Shown: one piece after another, positions 59,254 through 64,000 of the stretch
How the letters are laid out: each line of letters begins with the position of its first letter
Numbering within the stretch: position 1 is the first letter of the stretch
The notes under the pieces: model-generated
What the model saw: the letters and a program-made list of their open reading frames with translations, nothing else
Told to the model about the DNA's origin: nothing
Database searches by the model: none
Origin: Ornithinimicrobium sp.
GTDB lineage: Bacteria > Actinomycetota > Actinomycetes > Actinomycetales > Dermatophilaceae
DNA: 64,000 nt
Assembly (NCBI RefSeq): GCF_030537745.1
Contig: NZ_JAUNVI010000005.1
Location: 1-64,000, forward strand
Reading direction: 5' to 3'
Position numbers and translations under genes: made by a program

Positions 59254-59375
59254 GCAGAGACCTCCGGGGTCGGTGGGGTTGAAGCTAGGCGCGGCGTTCG
59301 CGCGGCGCAGATGTCCAGCGTATGTCGAGGGGCCGGGTGGCGGCTCATCGTCGCCTCGGTGACACGATGGGTGGC

Positions 59376-60020
59376 ATGACGACACCAGCCAGGACTCCCT
59401 CCCGCCCGCAAGCCGAAATGTTCTTCGACCCTTGCTGCCCGTGGGCCTGGATGACCTCCCGCTGGCTGATGGAGGTCGAGGAAGTTCGCGACCTGGACGT
59501 CACCTGGTCGGTGATGAGCCTGTCGGTCCTCAATGAGGGCCGCGACCTCGACCCCGACTACCGCGCTTTCAACGACCGCGGTTGGGGCCCGGTCCGCGCC
59601 ATCATCGCGGCGACCCACGACTTGCCGCAGGACGAGGCCAACGTCCTGCGCAAGAAGATGTATGACGCGTTCGGCCAGAAGATCCACCTTGACGGACGGG
59701 GCACCCAGGACCTGCCGTCGCTCATCACCGAGGTCCTAGAAGAGCTCGACCTGGACCCGGCCATCAACGAGATCGCCCAGGGGGAGTCGGTTGACGACGA
59801 GCTCCGCGAGAGCCATCACCGCGCGATCGACCTGGTCGGTGACGATGTCGGCACCCCGGTCATCGCGATCGGCGACGTCGCCTTCTTCGGTCCCGTCGTC
59901 ACCCCTGCCCCCAAGGGCGAAGAGGCCGGCAGGCTCTGGGACGGCTGCCTCCTGGTGGCCGGCACTCCCGGGTTCTTCGAGCTCAAGCGGACCCGCGACA
60001 AGGGCCCGGACTTCAGCTGA
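59376..60020 (+). CDS. Mycothiol-dependent nitroreductase (Rv2466c-like) with altered active site
   Basis: A 214-residue DsbA-family protein matching Mycobacterium Rv2466c: FFDPCCPWAWMTSRWLMEVEEVRDL, LNEGRDLDPDYRAFNDRGWGPVRA, SHHRAIDLVGDDVGTPVIAIGDVAFFGPV and FFELKRTRDKGP. In Rv2466c the active site is CPWC; here it is CCPWA, so the second, resolving cysteine is alanine and an extra cysteine precedes the first. The protein may work by a monothiol mechanism with mycothiol. It is divergent from pepN. Confidence 0.9.
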   Translation: MTTPARTPSRPQAEMFFDPCCPWAWMTSRWLMEVEEVRDLDVTWSVMSLSVLNEGRDLDPDYRAFNDRGWGPVRAIIAATHDLPQDEANVLRKKMYDAFGQKIHLDGRGTQDLPSLITEVLEELDLDPAINEIAQGESVDDELRESHHRAIDLVGDDVGTPVIAIGDVAFFGPVVTPAPKGEEAGRLWDGCLLVAGTPGFFELKRTRDKGPDFS

Positions 60021-60054
60021 CCCCTACCCCTCCCACACCCAGGAGCAGACCACC

Positions 60055-60522
60055 ATGCGAGTCCACATCGGCGGCGACCACGCGGCCTATGAGCTGCAGC
60101 GCGACCTCGTCAACTGGCTCACCGAGCAGGGCCACGAGGTCGTTGACCACGGCCCGACCAGTTATGACCCCCTCGATGACTATCCCGTCTTCGTGCTGCG
60201 GGCGGCGCAAGGCGTGGCTGCCGACCCGGACAGCCTCGGCATCGTGCTCGGCGGCTCGGGCAACGGCGAGCAGATGGCCGCTAACAAGGTCGAGGGGATC
60301 CGCGCGGCGCTGGCTTACAACCCTGAGTTGGCCCAGCTCGCCCGAGAGCACAACGACGCACGTATCGTCTCCCTCGGCGCCCGGATGCATTCCCTGCAGG
60401 AGGGCCGCGCGATCGTCGACGCCTTCTTGAGCACGCCGTTCTCGGGAGAGGATCGGCACCAGCGCCGGATCGACATGGTCAGCGCCTACGAGGCCGACGG
60501 GGCATTGCCGCCCTTGCCCTGA
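60055..60522 (+). CDS. rpiB: Ribose-5-phosphate isomerase B
   Basis: 155 residues interconverting ribose 5-phosphate and ribulose 5-phosphate. The N-terminal HIGGDHAAYELQRDLVNWL holds the catalytic region, with VDHGPTSYDPLDDYP, LGIVLGGSGNGEQMAANKVEGIRAAL and EHNDARIVSLGARM following. The GSGNG segment has serine in the position used by mycobacterial-type RpiB, which uses a glutamate instead of cysteine as base. ATG 60055 follows AGGAG. Confidence 0.96.
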   Translation: MRVHIGGDHAAYELQRDLVNWLTEQGHEVVDHGPTSYDPLDDYPVFVLRAAQGVAADPDSLGIVLGGSGNGEQMAANKVEGIRAALAYNPELAQLAREHNDARIVSLGARMHSLQEGRAIVDAFLSTPFSGEDRHQRRIDMVSAYEADGALPPLP

Positions 60523-60543
60523 TTGACACAGAGCTTCCCTGCG

Positions 60544-60585
60544 CAGCGTGAGGGGCACGTGCACAGGCACGGGCCCCTCACGCTG
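60544..60585. terminator. Long hairpin terminator after rpiB
   Basis: Outer arms CAGCGTGAGGGGC (60544-60556) and its complement (60573-60585), plus inner arms CGTGC/GCACG and a four-base loop, give an 18-bp stem with one mismatch. No T-tract. It lies 21 bases after the rpiB stop and could also stop minus-strand transcription from the SIMPL side. Confidence 0.8.
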
Positions 60586-60594
60586 TGGGTCGAG

Positions 60595-60843
60595 TCAGGC
60601 GTTGTCGGCAGGGGTGGTGCCGAAGTCGTCGTCCTTGCCGTCCAGACCGTCCAGGCCGTCGCGCACCCGGTCACCCGCGCTGTCGATCTGGTTGCCGAAC
60701 TTGCCGCCGGTCCTCTCGTCGGCGAAGCGACCGGCCTGGTCTAAACCTTGGTCGATCCGGTCAGCGTGCTCGTCGATCAGACCGTCGACCGTAGGCTTCT
60801 GGCCTGCGCCTCTGAGGTGACGGTCGGCGCCTCCCGCCGGGGC
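60595..60843 (-). pseudogene. MT0933/Rv0909-like antitoxin remnant without a start codon
   Basis: 82 sense codons follow the SIMPL stop in the same frame and end at TGA (60597-60595). The residues KPTVDGLIDEHADRIDQ then GLDQAGRFADERTGGKFG and NQIDSAGDRVRDGLDGL match the small helical MT0933/Rv0909 antitoxin family (repeated D-K/Q-A-GxxxD-TGGK pattern). There is no ATG, GTG or TTG in the first 58 codons, so it cannot be translated on its own from a usual start. It is either a fragment that lost its 5' end or is reached by read-through. Confidence 0.6.
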
Positions 60844-61452
60844 TCAGGCCAGTGACCAGGTCACCTCGACGGTCGCCACCACCTCGTGGTCAGCCGCGTC
60901 GACCACCGGCCCGGAGGCCATCGCCATCCGCGCGTCCTCCCTGCCGTAGGGCCTCGGGGCTCCGTCGACACCACCTTCGCGCACCTGTAGCACGCCGCCG
61001 AGCGCGCGACCGGCGAGCGCGGCGTACTGCTCCGCCCGCCCCCTGGCGTCGGTGAAAGCGCGGTCGCGGGCCTGGCGTGACAGCTCAGCGGTGTCGGCGA
61101 CCTCCGGTCGCAGCCCGTTGACGCCGAGTCCGTTGCCGACGGCGTCGCTGAGCCGTTGGATCAGGTCGCCCGCCCCCGCTGGGTCAGCCGTGCGCACCTG
61201 CACCTGCTGGTATGCGGTGTGCCCCACCTGCTGCCCCTGGTGGTCGTGGCGTGGGTGAACCCCGAGCCCGTGCGTGCGGACCGCATGCCCCGGCAATGCC
61301 TCTACGCACGCCCGGGAGGCCATGGTCAGCGCGGCCAGCGCCTCGCTGACCGTGGAGCCGTGCCCCTCGAGCTGCAGGTCCAGGACGAGGGAGTCGGGTG
61401 CGGCAGACGCGCGACCGGTGCCGGAGACCACGACGGTGTCAGGGGAAGTCAT
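60844..61452 (-). CDS. SIMPL domain protein
   Basis: 202 residues: VVVSGTGRASAAPDSLVLDLQLEG start, DLIQRLSDAVGNGLGVNGL, and QARDRAFTDARGRAEQYAALAGRALGGVLQVREG are the SIMPL (DUF541) pattern. No signal peptide is visible, so this copy may be cytosolic, unlike periplasmic relatives. The function is unknown; relatives are linked to oxidative-stress tolerance. The stop TGA is followed in frame by an MT0933-like reading frame. Confidence 0.88.
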   Translation of the reverse strand: MTSPDTVVVSGTGRASAAPDSLVLDLQLEGHGSTVSEALAALTMASRACVEALPGHAVRTHGLGVHPRHDHQGQQVGHTAYQQVQVRTADPAGAGDLIQRLSDAVGNGLGVNGLRPEVADTAELSRQARDRAFTDARGRAEQYAALAGRALGGVLQVREGGVDGAPRPYGREDARMAMASGPVVDAADHEVVATVEVTWSLA

Positions 61453-61544
61453 AGGCAGGATCGTAGGCGCAGGTGCGGGCACCATGCGGCGCTGACCTGA
61501 GTTGGGTCGGCACCAACAGCGGATGCCTCGTGCGCCGTCCCCGG

Positions 61545-61976
61545 TTAGCCGAGCCGCGCCAGCACGCCGGTCTGCGCCAACATCGCGAAGCGGTCCGGCA
61601 CGCCCCAGTGCTCCACGATCTGCCCGTCGCGGACTGTGACGACGTCGATGACCGTGATGTCGATCTCGGCGCCGCTGGGTGGCCCGAAGAACGGGCCGCT
61701 GGCGTGGCCGCGCCCGCGTGCCCTGACCCACAGCTGGTCGCCGTCCTGGGTCGAGTCCTCGATGGTGAACCGCATGTCCGGGACGGCCGCATGCACGTCC
61801 GCCATCGCCGCCTTGACGTGAGCGATTGCGTCGGGCCCGCGAGCTGCCATGCCGAACTGGTGCTCGATCAGATCCGGGTGACAGATCTCGTCCACGACGC
61901 TGCCGTCGCCCGTGGAGAAACCTTCTTCGAACATCCTGGTGATCACGTCGAGAGCAGACGTTGCCTGGGAAGCCAT
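61545..61976 (-). CDS. SnoaL-like/ester cyclase-type protein
   Basis: 143 residues with the NTF2-like fold of the SnoaL family: MFEEGFSTGDGSVVDEICHPDLIEHQFG, GPDAIAHVKAAMADVHAAVPDMRFTIED and TVIDVVTVRDGQIVEHWGVPDRFAMLAQTGVL. Many such small cavity proteins are of unknown substrate. It is divergent from a TetR gene that probably regulates it. ATG 61976 is preferred; an ATG at 61997 adds seven residues. Confidence 0.85.
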   Translation of the reverse strand: MASQATSALDVITRMFEEGFSTGDGSVVDEICHPDLIEHQFGMAARGPDAIAHVKAAMADVHAAVPDMRFTIEDSTQDGDQLWVRARGRGHASGPFFGPPSGAEIDITVIDVVTVRDGQIVEHWGVPDRFAMLAQTGVLARLG

Positions 61977-62044
61977 AGCCCACCATCCCTTCCTCATCCC
62001 AGGGTCGCGACCAGAATTGAATCGAGTCGAGCTAGAATGAATAT

Positions 62045-62755
62045 GTGACGACGGTACACCCCACGCCTCGGCGGCGCTATCACTCTCCGTCCCGCGCGGC
62101 TCGCGCGGCGCAGACCCGACGCCGGATCATCGTCGCCGCGCAGGACGCCTTTCTCCAGCGCGGCTATGTGCAGACGACCCTCGGGCAGGTCGCGCGGGCC
62201 GCCGGGGTGGCGCCGGACACGGTCTACAAGGTCTTCGGTTCCAAGATCCAGCTCCTCAAGGAGCTCCTCGACGAGGTGGTCGGAGGTGACGACCAGCCGG
62301 TCGCGGTCCTGGACCGCTCCGGACCTCAGGCGTTGCGGCGGGAGCCGGATCAGCACCGCCAGCTCGCGCTCCTCGCGGCCGGCGTCACCGAGCAGCTCGA
62401 GCGGATCCGTCCCCTGGACGACGTGCTGCTGGGCGCGGCAGCGGTGGACGAGCAAGCTGCCCAGCTGCGAGCCGAGGTCCAGGACCGGCAGCGGCGCTCG
62501 GCGATGACCACGATCGTGGGGTGGGTCGCGGACCGGGGACCGCTGCGGGAAGGTCCTGCGGGCGGGGCGGCGGCGGACACGGTCTGGGTGCTCACCTCCG
62601 GAGAGGTGCACCGGATGCTGCGCGACGTGGCTGGGCTCAGTGCCGATGACTACCGGCACTGGCTCGAGGGCCAGCTGATCTCCGCGCTGTTGCCCTGCCA
62701 ATGTGTCTGGCACCACGCGGATGCGGAGCGGGTGACGGGAATCGAACCCGCGTAG
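62045..62755 (+). CDS. TetR family regulator
   Basis: 236 residues. The N-terminal helix-turn-helix is RIIVAAQDAFLQRGYVQTTLGQVARAAGVAPDTVYKVFGSK. The C-terminal ligand domain is variable. Divergent from the SnoaL-like gene, with a 68-base spacer containing the AT-rich gaattgaatcg/tagaatgaat sequence that could hold an operator. The last 29 bases of the gene overlap the 3' half of tRNA-Gly on the other strand. Confidence 0.85.
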   Translation: MTTVHPTPRRRYHSPSRAARAAQTRRRIIVAAQDAFLQRGYVQTTLGQVARAAGVAPDTVYKVFGSKIQLLKELLDEVVGGDDQPVAVLDRSGPQALRREPDQHRQLALLAAGVTEQLERIRPLDDVLLGAAAVDEQAAQLRAEVQDRQRRSAMTTIVGWVADRGPLREGPAGGAAADTVWVLTSGEVHRMLRDVAGLSADDYRHWLEGQLISALLPCQCVWHHADAERVTGIEPA

Positions 62756-62797
62756 CCAGTTTGGAAGACTGGGGCTCTACCATTGAGCTACACCCGC
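62727..62797 (-). tRNA. tRNA-Gly (anticodon TCC)
   Basis: 71 nt. The acceptor GCGGGTG pairs with CACCCGC, and the anticodon stem CCAGT/ACTGG holds the loop CTTCCAA, giving UCC. The discriminator is U. CCA is not encoded. It overlaps the 3' end of the TetR gene on the opposite strand. Confidence 0.95.
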
Positions 62798-62912
62798 AGA
62801 ACTGCTGCTGATCGCCGTTATCCTTGCCACACCGGGGCCAGCGAGTTCGGAGGAGCGCGATCGAGGAAGTAGTCTAACCCTGCATCCGCGGTGTCCAGTC
62901 CACCACGGTCCG

Positions 62913-62989
62913 CGGGGTATGGCGCAGCTTGGTAGCGCGTCCGCTTTGGGAGCGGAAGGCCGCCGGTTCGAATCCGGCTACCCCGACCA
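62913..62989 (+). tRNA. tRNA-Pro (anticodon TGG)
   Basis: The acceptor CGGGGTA pairs with TACCCCG, and the anticodon stem TCCGC/GCGGA holds the loop TTTGGGA, giving UGG. The discriminator is A62986, with CCA encoded at 62987-62989. It lies 71 bases before tig, an arrangement seen in other actinobacteria. Confidence 0.97.
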
Positions 62990-63060
62990 CCTAGCATGAG
63001 GTGACCTATCCACGTGCCCGCGCGGCACGACATACCCACAACCACTCTGGAGCACCACCA

Positions 63061-64000
63061 GTGAAGAGCGCTGTCGAGAATCTGACCCCGACCCGGGTCA
63101 AGCTGACCGTCGAGGTCCCCGCCGCTGACCTCAAGCCCCGCCTTGACGTGGCCTACAAGACGATCGGCGCGCAGGTGCAGATCCCCGGCTTCCGCAAGGG
63201 CAAGGTCCCCAACCGCATCATCGACCAGCGCTTCGGTCGCGGGGCGGTCGTGCAGGAGGCCGTCAACGACGCGCTGCCCGAGTTCTACACGCAGGCGATC
63301 GCCGAGCACGAGATCCGCCCGCTCGGCCAGCCGGAGATCAACCTGACCCAACTGCCGATGGCCGACGACCAAGACCTCACCTTCGAGGCCGAGATCGACA
63401 TCATGCCCGCCTTCGAGCTGCCCGACTATTCCTCGATCGAGGTCGAGGTCGAGCCCTTGGCGCTCTCCGACGAGGACGTCGAGACCCGGATGGAGGCGCT
63501 GCGCGCCCGGTTCGGCACCCTGAAGCCGATCACCCGTAAGGCCAAGACCGGCGATCACGCGACCATCGACCTCTCCGCCAAGATCGGCGACGAGCAGATC
63601 GACAACGTCACCGGAGTCGCCTACGAGATCGGCTCCGGCACCATGCTCAAGGGTCTGGACAAGGCGCTGCGCGGCACCAAGGCCGGTGACGTCGTCGAGT
63701 TCACCTCGCCGCTGGCCGGCGGAGACCGTGAGGGCGAGGACGCCGACGTCACCGTCACCGTCCAGACCGTCAAGGAACGCGAGCTGCCTGAGCTGGACGA
63801 CGAGTTCGCCCAGCTGGCCAGCCCGCACGACACCCTGGCCGAGCTGCAGGAGGACCTGCGCAAGCAGGCCGAGCAGGCAGCCAAGTTTGAGCAGGGCATC
63901 AAGGCCCGCGACCTGGTCCTGGACCAGATGCTCGCGCTGGTCGAGATCCCGGTGCCGGAGAACCTGGTCGAGGCCGAGGTGCACCGCCACCTGGAGGGCG
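63061..64000 (+). CDS. tig: Trigger factor (3' end beyond the window)
   Basis: A ribosome-associated chaperone and peptidyl-prolyl isomerase; 313 codons are present and the C-terminus is cut by the window edge. The N-terminal ribosome-docking loop is in IPGFRKGKVPNRIIDQRFGRG (residues ~42-62). The FKBP-like PPIase domain runs about 150-245 (GDHATIDLSAKIGDE, YEIGSGTMLKGLDKALRG), then the C-terminal chaperone arms begin (LPELDDEFAQLASPHDTLAEL). GTG 63061 starts the canonical SAVENLTPTRVKLTVEVP N-terminus; no strong ribosome-binding site is visible. Confidence 0.96.
   Translation, partial: MKSAVENLTPTRVKLTVEVPAADLKPRLDVAYKTIGAQVQIPGFRKGKVPNRIIDQRFGRGAVVQEAVNDALPEFYTQAIAEHEIRPLGQPEINLTQLPMADDQDLTFEAEIDIMPAFELPDYSSIEVEVEPLALSDEDVETRMEALRARFGTLKPITRKAKTGDHATIDLSAKIGDEQIDNVTGVAYEIGSGTMLKGLDKALRGTKAGDVVEFTSPLAGGDREGEDADVTVTVQTVKERELPELDDEFAQLASPHDTLAELQEDLRKQAEQAAKFEQGIKARDLVLDQMLALVEIPVPENLVEAEVHRHLEG

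Overview
The window looks like chromosome from a high-GC, mycothiol-using actinobacterium. A Micrococcales lineage near Intrasporangiaceae/Ornithinimicrobiaceae is my best guess, from gene content and arrangement only (a murI-Rv1339-type PDE-rph-rdgB neighbourhood, DUF3618, HspR/Hsp20, an Rv2466c-type protein, GlbO, tRNA-Gly/tRNA-Pro before tig). Most of the window is ordinary housekeeping sequence, densely packed, with many 1-8 bp stop/start overlaps. Several genes have a TANNNT -10 box only 6-8 nt before the start codon, the layout of leaderless transcripts.

Layout. 0-10.9 kb: FAH-family hydrolase, glutamate racemase, cyclic-nucleotide PDE-like MBL protein, a membrane-anchored molybdopterin oxidoreductase, an MFS exporter, a YczE-like membrane protein, RNase PH, RdgB, threonine synthase, homoserine kinase and a PhzF protein. 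10.9-17.3 kb: tRNA-Leu, Bcp peroxiredoxin, DUF3618, CorA, a threonine-degradation operon (tdh-kbl-membrane protein), tRNA-Lys, a YihY/BrkB protein, and tRNA-His followed by a very strong terminator. 17.3-20.5 kb: an accessory, decaying segment with one small unknown gene, an intact Hsp20/HspR-like pair, and then remnants only (multicopper oxidase tail, SHOCT mini-ORF, frameshifted DUF305-type membrane protein, truncated lipoprotein, transposase start, VOC tail). 20.5-23.5 kb: CDF transporter, oligoribonuclease and PrsW protease. 23.5-25.2 kb: a second small accessory patch (methyltransferase, broken ribbon-helix-helix gene) ending at tRNA-Arg.

25.2-33.3 kb: an enterobacterial-style fused chorismate mutase/prephenate dehydrogenase, a pair of membrane-tethered GTPases, an SSB paralogue, EttA and an RluA-family enzyme. 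33.3-39.3 kb: gltBD. 39.5-49.8 kb: GH15 glucoamylase-like enzyme, TesB, the lactate-utilisation operon lutABC with a divergent GntR regulator and a clear operator, a hotdog thioesterase, an unknown protein, a GH13 alpha-glucosidase and truncated haemoglobin. 49.8-56.5 kb: a large sigma-like/transmembrane fusion protein, MscS channel, MalQ, and an AbiEi-type protein. 56.6-64 kb: PepN, a mycothiol-nitroreductase-like protein with an altered active site, RpiB, a SIMPL protein followed in frame by a start-less MT0933-like remnant, a SnoaL-like protein and a divergent TetR regulator, tRNA-Gly, tRNA-Pro and trigger factor (cut by the window edge).

The items most worth follow-up are the sigma-domain/TM/exodomain protein, the T-protein-like TyrA next to tRNA-Arg, the SIMPL-stop-MT0933 arrangement, the decayed metal island after tRNA-His, and the leaderless promoter layout including the mutually overlapping orn/prsW promoters. 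I did not find a CRISPR array, an intact insertion sequence, a prophage or an obvious new defence system.
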